DNA of 9,438 nt from an uncultured Anaerolineales bacterium (GCA_913031335.1 CAJWGI010000028.1:1-9438); one strand, 5' to 3'; positions 1 to 7,627 are shown, counted from the stretch's first letter. Notes: generated from the sequence alone by a model not told the origin. Numbers and translations are program-made.

Positions 1-1008
1 CGCTGGCTGGTGCTTGAATCGGACACCGAGCGGCTACGCACGGGCCAAGATGCGCGCGGGCTGCTGGCGGTCGGCGCGTTTTTTTTTGATAGAGATGACT
101 GGCTGGCAGCCGCAGCTATACCCGAATTGAAACCCGAACGTTGCGAGACCGTCATCTGGGCTTTCGGCGAACAGGCTGCTGCTTCGATTGAGCGACCGCT
201 CCAAAATGAATGTCGCTCGGCGGTGTTCCCGGACGCCGGTTGGCATGTGCTGCGCGTGGACGATGGTTATATGGCTGTGAATGCGAGTGAGAACGGCGCT
301 GGCGGGTGGGGCCTGCACGCCCATAACGACGCGCTGAGCTTCGAGTTAGTCGCCGAGCAACGGGCGTTTATCGTCGACCCCGGCTCATACGCGTACACGG
401 GTGATTATCGGGCGCGAAATGTATTTCGGGCCACCGCCGCGCACAACACGGTGCAGGTTGACGCGCACGAAATGAACCGCATTCCGGAGCGCGACCTTTT
501 TCGCCTGAGTGATGACATTCGCGTCAGGGTGCACCAGTGGGGCAGCGATAACACCCGCAGCTGGCTGGACGCTAAGTATGTCAGCCGCGCAGCCGGACGC
601 GAAATGCTGTATCATCGGCGGCGGTTTGAGTTCTTTCGCGAGGGCGGATACTGGTTGCTGACGGATTACGCTGGTTATGCTGACGCCGGGAAGCCGAGCG
701 AATTGCGCGCGTATTTTCATTTCGCGGCGCTGCCGGTGGAATTAGACGGTCTGACAGCGCGTACCGTGTGTGCTGACGGGGCCAACCTGGCCGTTTTCCC
801 ATTGAGCGCTGGCACTCGGGCGGTGGCGACAGCGGAATTGCAGCAAGGCTGGATTTCGCCCCGTTATGGCGTCCGCGAGCGGGCGCCCGTGCTGCAATAC
901 AGATTCTCGCAGCGCGAAAGCACCGCCATTAAAACAGTGTTGCTGCTGTATGAAAGCGAAGAGGAATTCGAGTCGCGTCGGCGCGCACTTCAGGGAGCAT
1001 CGCATTGA
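1..1008 (+). CDS. heparinase II/III-like polysaccharide lyase family protein, C-terminal part (5' truncated by window edge)
   Basis: The frame is open from the first base, so the start lies outside the window. About 335 residues remain, ending at TGA 1006-1008. Family members in polysaccharide clusters are commonly 550-700 residues with an N-terminal alpha/alpha toroid, so that half is probably what is missing. Family hallmarks are FPDAGWHVLR, then HAHNDALSFEL (nt 316-348), VDPGSYAYTG and FRATAAHNTVQVD. These mark the junction into the C-terminal beta-sandwich of heparinase II/III and related alginate lyases; the His residues and the Tyr of GSYAYTG are conserved in the family. Such proteins beta-eliminate uronate-containing glycans, usually in the periplasm or outside the cell, and inside biosynthetic clusters probably trim or edit the product. 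The signal peptide and localisation cannot be seen here. The last codons overlap the next start by 4 nt. Family assignment is firm; substrate and activity are inferred. Confidence 0.88.
   Translation, partial: RWLVLESDTERLRTGQDARGLLAVGAFFFDRDDWLAAAAIPELKPERCETVIWAFGEQAAASIERPLQNECRSAVFPDAGWHVLRVDDGYMAVNASENGAGGWGLHAHNDALSFELVAEQRAFIVDPGSYAYTGDYRARNVFRATAAHNTVQVDAHEMNRIPERDLFRLSDDIRVRVHQWGSDNTRSWLDAKYVSRAAGREMLYHRRRFEFFREGGYWLLTDYAGYADAGKPSELRAYFHFAALPVELDGLTARTVCADGANLAVFPLSAGTRAVATAELQQGWISPRYGVRERAPVLQYRFSQRESTAIKTVLLLYESEEEFESRRRALQGASH
992..997 (+). promoter_or_regulatory. ribosome binding site (AGGGAG) for the small membrane protein
   Basis: AGGGAG lies 7 nt upstream of TTG 1005, inside the end of the heparinase-like gene. 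It supports this non-ATG start. The next codons upstream in the same frame include no ATG, GTG or TTG close by. Confidence 0.55.
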
Positions 1009-1247
1009 CGACATTAGTTAAAGCGCAGCGCATCTGGAGCGCACAGAAAAAGTTTGGCCAGGCGATTGGCGACATTGTTGCGCGCGTGGTGCTCACCGTA
1101 TTTTATTTCTCTATTTTCGTTCCCTTTGGCGTTGGCGTGCGCCTGTTCAGCGACCCGCTGCAGCTGAAGCCGCCCGTGGCTGGGGTGAGCTGGCAGCCTC
1201 GGGGCGATGCCGATGCCAGCCTGGAGGCGGGGCGACGTCAGTATTAG
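1005..1247 (+). CDS. small single-pass membrane protein, SxtJ C-terminal-like, carbamoyltransferase neighbour
   Basis: This 80-residue protein starts at TTG, which overlaps the previous stop (TTGA), and ends at TAG 1 nt before the carbamoyltransferase ATG. An amphipathic N-terminal stretch (residues 1-22) precedes one hydrophobic span at about 24-47, with the segment FYFSIFVPFGVGVRLF. A polar tail with SDPLQLK, VSWQPRG and a terminal LEAGRRQY follows. From memory, the pattern of a span, then P-x-G and R-L-x-x-D-P-L, matches the C-terminal part of SxtJ-family membrane proteins and short hypothetical proteins often encoded next to carbamoyltransferases. No enzymatic motif is visible. A role as membrane anchor or partner of the cytosolic carbamoyltransferase is inferred from coupling and position only. 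Despite its size I regard it as real, because of its placement, ribosome binding site and family-like sequence. Confidence 0.72.
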   Translation: MTTLVKAQRIWSAQKKFGQAIGDIVARVVLTVFYFSIFVPFGVGVRLFSDPLQLKPPVAGVSWQPRGDADASLEAGRRQY

Positions 1248-1248
1248 G

Positions 1249-3036
1249 ATGAATATTCTGGGCATCTCCTGTTTCTACCATGACGCGGCCGCCGTGCTGC
1301 TACAGCAAGGCGAGTTGGTGGCGGCTGCCGAGGAAGAGCGTTTCAGCCGCACTAAGCACGACCACGGCTTCCCGCAGCGTGCCATTGATTTCTGTCTGCA
1401 GCAGGGCGGAATCACGGCGCAAGATTTGGATTATGTGGTCTTTTACGAGAAGCCGCTGCTCAAATTCGAACGTATTCTCAGCACCACGCTGGGGGCTTTC
1501 CCGCGCACATGGGGCGTTTTCCGTGAATCCATGATCGCCTGGTTCAATGAGAAATTGTGGATTAAGGGGCAGATTCTGGGAAAGCTGCCTGTTGCTGCCG
1601 ATAGATTGCTTTTTATCGAGCATCATCTTTCGCACGCGGCCAGCGCCTTTTTTGCGTCTCCATATGAGCAGGCGGCCATCCTGACGGTGGACGGCGTGGG
1701 GGAGTGGACTACCACGACGGTAGGGAAGGGCCGTGCGGATTGGGATGGAAATGGGCGCAATGAGATTGAACTGTTCAGCGAGGTGAGATTTCCCCACTCG
1801 CTCGGACTTCTGTATTCTACGTTCACCGCTTTTCTCGGATTTCGCGTCAACAATGGCGAATACAAAGTCATGGGCATGGCGCCATACGGCGCTGCCGACC
1901 GCGTTGAGGATGTGCATAAGGTGGTGCGGGTGGGTGCAGACGGCGGTTTCCATCTGAACATGGATTACTTCAGTTTTCATCGCTCCACCGCGCGCACTTT
2001 CTCCCCGAAATTCGAGCAGCTTTTTGGGCAGCCAAGGGTGCACGATTCAATCTTTTTCACACCTACCACTCATCCCGACCGGGATCACCCCGATTGGGAC
2101 GAGGCCACGGCGGCGCGCAATCAGCACTACGCCAACATAGCGGCTAGCGTACAGCGCGTGACTGAGGAGACACTGCTGAAAATGGCGGCATACGCGCACC
2201 GGGAGAGCGGGCTGAAGAATCTGTGTCTGGCCGGTGGGGTGGCGCTCAACAGCGTGGCCAACGGGCGCATTATGCGTGAATCTCCCTTCGAGAATGTTTT
2301 TATTCAGCCCGCGGCCGGGGATTCCGGTGGCGCTCTGGGCGCTGCTCTTTACGCATACCACGTGCTGCTGGGAAAACCGCGCAGCTTCGTACAAGAGCAT
2401 GGGTACTGGGGAAAAGGCTATGGGGCAGAGGAAATCATCAGCGCTATTGATGCCGCCGGAGTGGAGTACCGGCGGCTCGACGATGAGGAAGCGCTGGCAC
2501 GGGCGATGGCGAGCGATTTGGTGGCGGGGAAGGTAATCTCGGTGGCGCGGGGGCGGTTCGAGTGGGGGCCGCGCGCGCTTGGCAACCGCTCCATTCTGGC
2601 CGATCCGCGCCGGGAAGACATGAAGGAAATCGTCAACACGAAAATCAAGTTCAGAGAACCTTTCCGGCCTTTTGCCCCGGCTATTCTCGAAGAACGCGCG
2701 GCGGATTATTACGAACTCTCCGATGCGGACAGTAGTTATCCGCTGCGCTATATGCTAGCCGTCTATACGGCCAGAAAGGACAAGCGGGCAGCCATCCCGG
2801 CGGTGACGCACACGGGAGGCACCGGGCGATTGCAAACTGTGCGGCGGGAGTGGAACCCGCTTTATTATCGCGTGATAGAGAGTTTCGGCGAGCAAACCGG
2901 CGTGCCGGTAGTTTTAAACACATCCTTCAATTTGCGCGGGGAGCCGATTGTCAACACTCCGGCGGACGCGCTGAGCACGTTTGCGCGCAGCGGTATTGAT
3001 TCGCTTTATCTAGGTGATTTCGCAATCCGGAAATGA
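1249..3036 (+). CDS. carbamoyltransferase (NodU/CmcH/TobZ family)
   Basis: The 595-residue product is the normal length for this family, which transfers a carbamoyl group from carbamoyl phosphate, via a carbamoyl-adenylate, to a hydroxyl of a sugar or antibiotic. The start is ATG 1249, where the typical N-terminus MNILGISCFYHDAAA begins; an in-frame start 42 nt upstream would add a non-family leader overlapping the preceding gene. The Kae1-like half shows HHLSHAASAFFAS (125-137, HxxxH metal motif), TVDGVGEW (146-153), LAGGVALNS (327-335) and GDSGGALGAA (357-366), with Asp148 and Asp358 as likely metal ligands. The YrdC-like half shows ARGRFEWGPRALGNRSILAD (433-452), KIKFREPFRPFAPAI (465-479) and LNTSFNLRGEPIV (556-568). 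One oddity: residues 521-526 read HTGGTG where I recall HVDGTG/HVDGTA in relatives. It probably decorates the glycan made by this cluster, in the cytoplasm. The acceptor is unknown. Confidence 0.95.
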   Translation: MNILGISCFYHDAAAVLLQQGELVAAAEEERFSRTKHDHGFPQRAIDFCLQQGGITAQDLDYVVFYEKPLLKFERILSTTLGAFPRTWGVFRESMIAWFNEKLWIKGQILGKLPVAADRLLFIEHHLSHAASAFFASPYEQAAILTVDGVGEWTTTTVGKGRADWDGNGRNEIELFSEVRFPHSLGLLYSTFTAFLGFRVNNGEYKVMGMAPYGAADRVEDVHKVVRVGADGGFHLNMDYFSFHRSTARTFSPKFEQLFGQPRVHDSIFFTPTTHPDRDHPDWDEATAARNQHYANIAASVQRVTEETLLKMAAYAHRESGLKNLCLAGGVALNSVANGRIMRESPFENVFIQPAAGDSGGALGAALYAYHVLLGKPRSFVQEHGYWGKGYGAEEIISAIDAAGVEYRRLDDEEALARAMASDLVAGKVISVARGRFEWGPRALGNRSILADPRREDMKEIVNTKIKFREPFRPFAPAILEERAADYYELSDADSSYPLRYMLAVYTARKDKRAAIPAVTHTGGTGRLQTVRREWNPLYYRVIESFGEQTGVPVVLNTSFNLRGEPIVNTPADALSTFARSGIDSLYLGDFAIRK

Positions 3037-3052
3037 GACGGACGGGGCCACA

Positions 3053-5191
3053 ATGAAACAGGTTTTTTTCGACGGGAAGGGCGAGCTTCTCCTGAAGGAT
3101 GTGCCCGCACCCACATGTGTGCCCGGGCAGCTGCTGGTGCGCACGGCCTGCTCCTTGATTTCCACTGGCACGGAAGCGACCGCATTGGCCGGCGGGGGCA
3201 GCCTGCTGAAGCAGGCATTGCGCCGCCCCGACCTGATGCGCCGGGCGCTCAGTCTGGTGGCAAGCAGAGGCCTGCGCGCGACAGCTGGGCTGGTGCGCGA
3301 TGCTGCCGAAAACTGGTACCCGCTCGGTTACAGTGCTGCTGGCACGGTGGTCGCGGTGGGTGACGGAGTTGATGGATTCTCCGTCGGCGACCGCGTGGCT
3401 TGCGCCGGCGCAGGCTACGCGAACCACGCCGAATTCATCAGCGTGCCGCGGAACCTGGCGGTCACATTGCCGGATGCTCTCTCCTTCGGCGAAGGCTGTT
3501 TTGCCACTGTCGGCGCGATTGCCCTGCAGGGCGTGCGCCGCGCGGAACCGACGCTCGGTGAGACCGTGGTGGTGATTGGAGTCGGGTTGATTGGGCTGCT
3601 GACCGCGCAGATTCTGCGCGCCAACGGTTGTCACGTGATCTGCGTGGACGTGGCAGCTGCGCGACTGAAGCTGGCATCCAGACTGGGAGTGGAGTACACC
3701 ATGCGGGCGGGGGCGACCGACGTTGCTCAGTCTGTTCTGGCGCTGACGGGCGGCGACGGCGCGGACGCAGTCATCGTGGCGGCCAGGACGCAATCATCGG
3801 CGCCCGTTAACCAGGCTTTTGAGATTTGTCGGGAGCGTGGCCGTGTGGTCATAGTGGGCGCAGTGGGCATGGAGCTGGAGCGGGAGCAATATTACCGTAA
3901 AGAAATTGACCTGCGTATTTCGCGCTCGTACGGGCCGGGGCGCTACGACCCGCAGTACGAGCAGAAAGGTATGGCTTATCCGCTAGGCTATGTGCGCTGG
4001 ACTGAGACGCGCAATCTGGCTGCCTTTCTGGAACTGGTTGCGCAGGGCAAAGTGGCAGTGAAGCCGCTCATCAGCGCGGAATACGATATTGCACAGGCCG
4101 CAGAAGCGTATTCCGCCGCAACCGCCGGTGACGCAGATAGCGTGGCAGTGCTCTTTCGTTACACGCATGACGAAAAAGCGGAGCAACCGGCGCGGGTGTG
4201 GCGGCAGCCGGAGCAGCTTCCTGCGAAGGGCGGGCGCGTCGGGCTCGCGCTGGTGGGCGCGGGCCACTTCGCGCGCGCTGTGCACGTTCCCAACCTGAAA
4301 TCGCTTGCGGCGAAGGTGGTTGTGCGCGCCGTGGTGAGTGGCACCGGGGGCAGCGCGCGGCAGGTCGGCGAGAAGCTGGGCGCGCACCTAGTCGCCACAG
4401 ATCTGCGCGAAGCGCTGCAGAGCGAGGAAGTAGAAGCCGTGTTAATCGCCACCCGTCACAATCTGCACGCAGAGCAATGCATCGCAGCCGCGCGGGCCGG
4501 CAGGCATATTTTCGTCGAAAAGCCGCTTGGATTGACCGGTGATGAGTGTCGTCAGATTATGGCGGAAGTGGAACGGGCGGGCGTATTATGCGCGGTCGGT
4601 TTCAACCGACGCTTCAGCCCGCTGGCGATTGCGCTGCGCGAGAGTCTCAAGGGCATTGCCGGCCCCAGACAGATTGTCTGTCGGGTGAACGCCGGACCGC
4701 TGCCGAAAGGGCACTGGCTGCTGGACGCGGAAATCGGCGGCGGCCGGCTGCTGGGCGAAGGCTGCCATTTTTTTGATCTGATGACATGGCTGGCAGATGC
4801 AAAGCCGGTGATCATAAGTGCGCAGGCGGTTGGCGATTCAGCCGACGATGTCGCCGTGGTGGTGAAGTTTGCTGATGGCAGTGTGGGCACAATGATCTAC
4901 TCTGGCCTTGGAGATCCGGCTTACCCGAAAGAGCGCATCGAAGTGTTGGCCGGTGGCGGGGTCGCGGTGCTGGATGATTTTCGAGCGCTGACGTTTTCTG
5001 GCTTGCCCGGCAAGTCGCTCAAATTACGCGCGCAAGACAAAGGTCATCGCGGGCTGCTAGCTCATTTTGTGGATGCGGTGCATGGAGAGGTGGCGCTGAC
5101 GATCACCGCAGAAGATGGTCTGATGGCCACGTGGTGTGCTCGGGCAGCTTTGCGGTCTGTGGCTCTGGGAAAGGCAGTTTCCATAAAATGA
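3053..5191 (+). CDS. two-domain oxidoreductase: zinc-type alcohol-dehydrogenase fold fused to Gfo/Idh/MocA dehydrogenase
   Basis: The product has 712 residues from ATG 3053, 16 nt after the carbamoyltransferase stop, with no strong ribosome site. An earlier in-frame codon at 3014 would overlap the upstream gene and precede the conserved MKQVFFDGKGELLL start. Residues about 1-370 form a medium-chain dehydrogenase: SLISTGTEATAL (35-46), GYSAAGTVVAVG and the nucleotide-binding VVVIGVGLIGLL (172-183, GxGxxG). The usual catalytic-zinc Cys is replaced (LISTGTE instead of the GICGTD type), and I see no four-Cys structural zinc lobe. Residues about 395-712 form a Gfo/Idh/MocA unit: ALVGAGHFA (399-407, GxGxxA), VEKPLG (488-493) and GCHFFDL (570-576) with the probable catalytic His572. 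Such fusions occur in polysaccharide clusters near heparinase-like genes. The substrate is probably a nucleotide-sugar or sugar intermediate, which is inference. Domain assignment is secure; the reaction is not. Confidence 0.92.
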   Translation: MKQVFFDGKGELLLKDVPAPTCVPGQLLVRTACSLISTGTEATALAGGGSLLKQALRRPDLMRRALSLVASRGLRATAGLVRDAAENWYPLGYSAAGTVVAVGDGVDGFSVGDRVACAGAGYANHAEFISVPRNLAVTLPDALSFGEGCFATVGAIALQGVRRAEPTLGETVVVIGVGLIGLLTAQILRANGCHVICVDVAAARLKLASRLGVEYTMRAGATDVAQSVLALTGGDGADAVIVAARTQSSAPVNQAFEICRERGRVVIVGAVGMELEREQYYRKEIDLRISRSYGPGRYDPQYEQKGMAYPLGYVRWTETRNLAAFLELVAQGKVAVKPLISAEYDIAQAAEAYSAATAGDADSVAVLFRYTHDEKAEQPARVWRQPEQLPAKGGRVGLALVGAGHFARAVHVPNLKSLAAKVVVRAVVSGTGGSARQVGEKLGAHLVATDLREALQSEEVEAVLIATRHNLHAEQCIAAARAGRHIFVEKPLGLTGDECRQIMAEVERAGVLCAVGFNRRFSPLAIALRESLKGIAGPRQIVCRVNAGPLPKGHWLLDAEIGGGRLLGEGCHFFDLMTWLADAKPVIISAQAVGDSADDVAVVVKFADGSVGTMIYSGLGDPAYPKERIEVLAGGGVAVLDDFRALTFSGLPGKSLKLRAQDKGHRGLLAHFVDAVHGEVALTITAEDGLMATWCARAALRSVALGKAVSIK

Positions 5192-7611
5192 TTGCCCCGA
5201 TGCTCCCAGTGACTCGCCTCCGTGACTGGGTGCAACGCAACAGCACATCTTTGCTTTGGGGATCTCTAGCGATTTTGCTTGGGAGTCTTGTTTATTGGCG
5301 TGTGTTATCGCTCTACTTCGCAACTTGGCCTATCTTGCCCCCGTCACCCGCCCCAACCTGGGCAGCCGCTCTTTTCCAGTTGCGCTGGGGGGTGCGCGGC
5401 GCGACCGTGCTAGCAGTGATGGGGTTGGTGCTTGTGGAATGGGATAGTGGCCTGCTTACACGTGTGATAAGTGTGACTCTTCGCAACAAGATCAGGCTGA
5501 TTCTGTTTCTTGGTACGCTCGTCATAGTTGGCCGAAGCTATCTATTTCTGCCAGGGCATCTGGCGCTGGGTGATGCCGCACTGGATGTCACCAATTCTTG
5601 GGCTGTGCGGCGCTGGATCGAATCCGGATACTGGCTTCCTTATTGGACTAATTATGCTGGCATGGGCATGCCTTATATGCAGTTTCGGTTTCCTTTTTAC
5701 GCCTATTTGTCAGGGCTTTTAGACTTGCTCATCCGTAATCCTTTCCTTAGCAATAAAGCGCTGCTATTTGGATGCCATATTGCCATGGTTCTGGCCATGT
5801 ATGCATATGTACGGAAACTCACGCACTCGTCATGGGCTGCGCTCTTCTCCGGCCTCATTTGGAGTTCGGCCTTTTATCATTATCATCACTACGTCCACCT
5901 AGGCCGATTAATTGTGGCTCTATTTCCCGTGTTTCTACCATTGCAACTCTACATGCTGGAGAAGGCGATGTACGGATCGCTTCTGAGCCGGTCGCGTGCC
6001 GTACTTGCGCTGTTGCTTGGAATCCAATTCTGGACTCACACGATATTTGCCGGGGTTTCGCTGGGGCTGCTGATAGTGTACTTGTTGGTGCGTCTGGTGA
6101 CCGATGTTAGTTCTCGGGGTTCAGGTGCGAGGATGAAGGAAACCATGCTGATGGCCATCTGGATATTGCTCGGGGTGTCAATTGGTGCCAATCGCTTGCT
6201 TCCAGTGCTTATGGAGAGCGATTTGGTTTCTCTCGCCCCCCGGTTAGAATGGCAAAAGTTTCCAATTACGATTAGTTGGGAGCAGGTCTTTACCTTTGAA
6301 GGCAGTTTCCTTACACCCGATTGGTGGGGCGGTTACGTCAGCCCGATGATATTGGTGATTGGTTTGGTTGGTGCCATCTTGGCGATTGTGCGCGGCAATC
6401 GCCGCGTCTTCGGCCTGATTGCTTGGTGGGTATTGGCTGCCTATCTGGCCTTTGGGCCGCGCTACAGGCCGTTCGATGTCATTTTCCAGAATATTCCACT
6501 AGGGAATCTAGTCTATGTGATAAAGGTGTCTGGATGGTACTTGGTCTTTTTTGAATTTGCGCTTACTGCGCTTGGAGGAGTGGCTTTGCGAGAGATGATA
6601 GCGCGTTATCATTCATCTGCGCGAACCCGCTGGCACTGGCTCCCGAACCGCCACGCGACCGAAAAACAGCTTGTGTTGGCGCTAGGCCTGGTACTTTCCA
6701 CCCAGGCAATTCGCCTGAGTATGCAAGCCAACAGCCAGTACCCTCTAAGTTGGACGGGGTGGATGCCCAATCGGAGGGAAATGCTTACTTGGCTACGCAA
6801 CAATGGCGATAGCACTAGTCGTGTCATCGATACAGTGCAACCAACACATGGGGTTGGCTACGAGATACCCATGTTTTCGGGTCAACCCAGTTTTTGGTCT
6901 CCCCATCCGGAAGAACCGATTCCGTCTGCACACTTGCCGCGCACGCTGCTGTCATGGTTAAGTCGAGATTTCCAGAATGAGACACTTGCCCCCTCGACCT
7001 CCGACCTCCTTTACTTGCTCGATGTCGGCTATGTCATCAGTGGTACTGGCGAGGTTGAGGGCTATCCCGCGGCTTACGAGACGGACGAATACATGGTTCG
7101 CACAGTGGATAACCACTCGCCGCTCGTGATTTCGTGTAATCTCGACACGGTTGGCGGAAACGTCTTGGGTACTCTAAGCGGTGGACTGGACCAAAGTCGT
7201 CGTCTCGTGTCTACTGTGCCTGTCCTCGACATGGCTTCTGGTAACTCGCTTCCTTCTTGTATGTCTCCAAGTATTGAGCTGTTGGAATATGAAGTTGAAC
7301 CTCAGTATGTGCGCATGGCTTATGTTCTTACGACCACAGCCTATGCTCAGTTAAGTTACTCGTGGTATCCCTATATCAAGGTACTTGTTGACGGAGAACC
7401 GGCCGATTTTTTTCCTACCGCACTGGATTTAATTGGACTGGAACTCCCTGCGGGTGCTCATCAGATTGAAATAATCCCTTATCTCTCACCTGTACGTGTT
7501 TACACACTGGTCATTGGTGCGGTGGGTGTCCTATTTGCCATTGCCGTCCTCATTTGGAATCGAGGCGATATGACAATCAGTAACCCTAGTACAAGGCAAT
7601 CCACTCGCTGA
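5188..7611 (+). CDS. polytopic membrane protein, YfhO / 6-pyruvoyl-tetrahydropterin synthase-related GT-C-like family
   Basis: The product has 807 residues. ATG 5188 overlaps the upstream stop as ATGA; an in-frame upstream codon at 5131 would only extend into the preceding gene. Hydrophobic spans run through about residues 22-500, roughly a dozen (for example 22-46, 71-84, 102-121, 192-211, 270-302, 320-340, 385-420, 445-468), with one last span near 772-790. After the second or third span come ALGDAALDVTNSWAVRRWIE, GYWLPYW and AGMGMPYMQFRFPFYAYLSG, which fit the first outer loop of this family, where an acidic residue is expected to be functional in GT-C-like enzymes. A large extracytoplasmic domain (about 512-768) ends in the YfhO-like motif SYSWYPYIKVLVDGEPADFF followed by LPAGAHQIEIIPY. 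It may transfer a sugar from a lipid-linked donor outside the membrane; this is unproven for the family. G+C is visibly lower than in its neighbours, with many T- or A-ending codons. Confidence 0.82.
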   Translation: MIAPMLPVTRLRDWVQRNSTSLLWGSLAILLGSLVYWRVLSLYFATWPILPPSPAPTWAAALFQLRWGVRGATVLAVMGLVLVEWDSGLLTRVISVTLRNKIRLILFLGTLVIVGRSYLFLPGHLALGDAALDVTNSWAVRRWIESGYWLPYWTNYAGMGMPYMQFRFPFYAYLSGLLDLLIRNPFLSNKALLFGCHIAMVLAMYAYVRKLTHSSWAALFSGLIWSSAFYHYHHYVHLGRLIVALFPVFLPLQLYMLEKAMYGSLLSRSRAVLALLLGIQFWTHTIFAGVSLGLLIVYLLVRLVTDVSSRGSGARMKETMLMAIWILLGVSIGANRLLPVLMESDLVSLAPRLEWQKFPITISWEQVFTFEGSFLTPDWWGGYVSPMILVIGLVGAILAIVRGNRRVFGLIAWWVLAAYLAFGPRYRPFDVIFQNIPLGNLVYVIKVSGWYLVFFEFALTALGGVALREMIARYHSSARTRWHWLPNRHATEKQLVLALGLVLSTQAIRLSMQANSQYPLSWTGWMPNRREMLTWLRNNGDSTSRVIDTVQPTHGVGYEIPMFSGQPSFWSPHPEEPIPSAHLPRTLLSWLSRDFQNETLAPSTSDLLYLLDVGYVISGTGEVEGYPAAYETDEYMVRTVDNHSPLVISCNLDTVGGNVLGTLSGGLDQSRRLVSTVPVLDMASGNSLPSCMSPSIELLEYEVEPQYVRMAYVLTTTAYAQLSYSWYPYIKVLVDGEPADFFPTALDLIGLELPAGAHQIEIIPYLSPVRVYTLVIGAVGVLFAIAVLIWNRGDMTISNPSTRQSTR

Positions 7612-7627
7612 CAGAGAAAGTCAAACA

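Noticed and set aside
1207..1248. Upstream in-frame start for the carbamoyltransferase
   Set aside because: It would add 14 residues not typical of the family and overlap the small membrane-protein gene; ATG 1249 begins exactly at the conserved N-terminus.
1300..2043. 247-codon open frame on the minus strand
   Set aside because: It lies wholly inside the carbamoyltransferase, whose conserved motifs fill the + frame. The antisense product has no recognisable motif; it is a by-product of GC-rich coding.
2951..3793. 280-codon minus-strand open frame across the carbamoyltransferase/oxidoreductase junction
   Set aside because: It is antisense to two well-supported genes, is rich in Arg, Gln and His of low complexity, and matches no family pattern.
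5131..5187. Upstream in-frame start for the large membrane protein
   Set aside because: It lies inside the end of the oxidoreductase gene, has no convincing ribosome site, and the ATGA overlap at 5188 is a standard coupled start.
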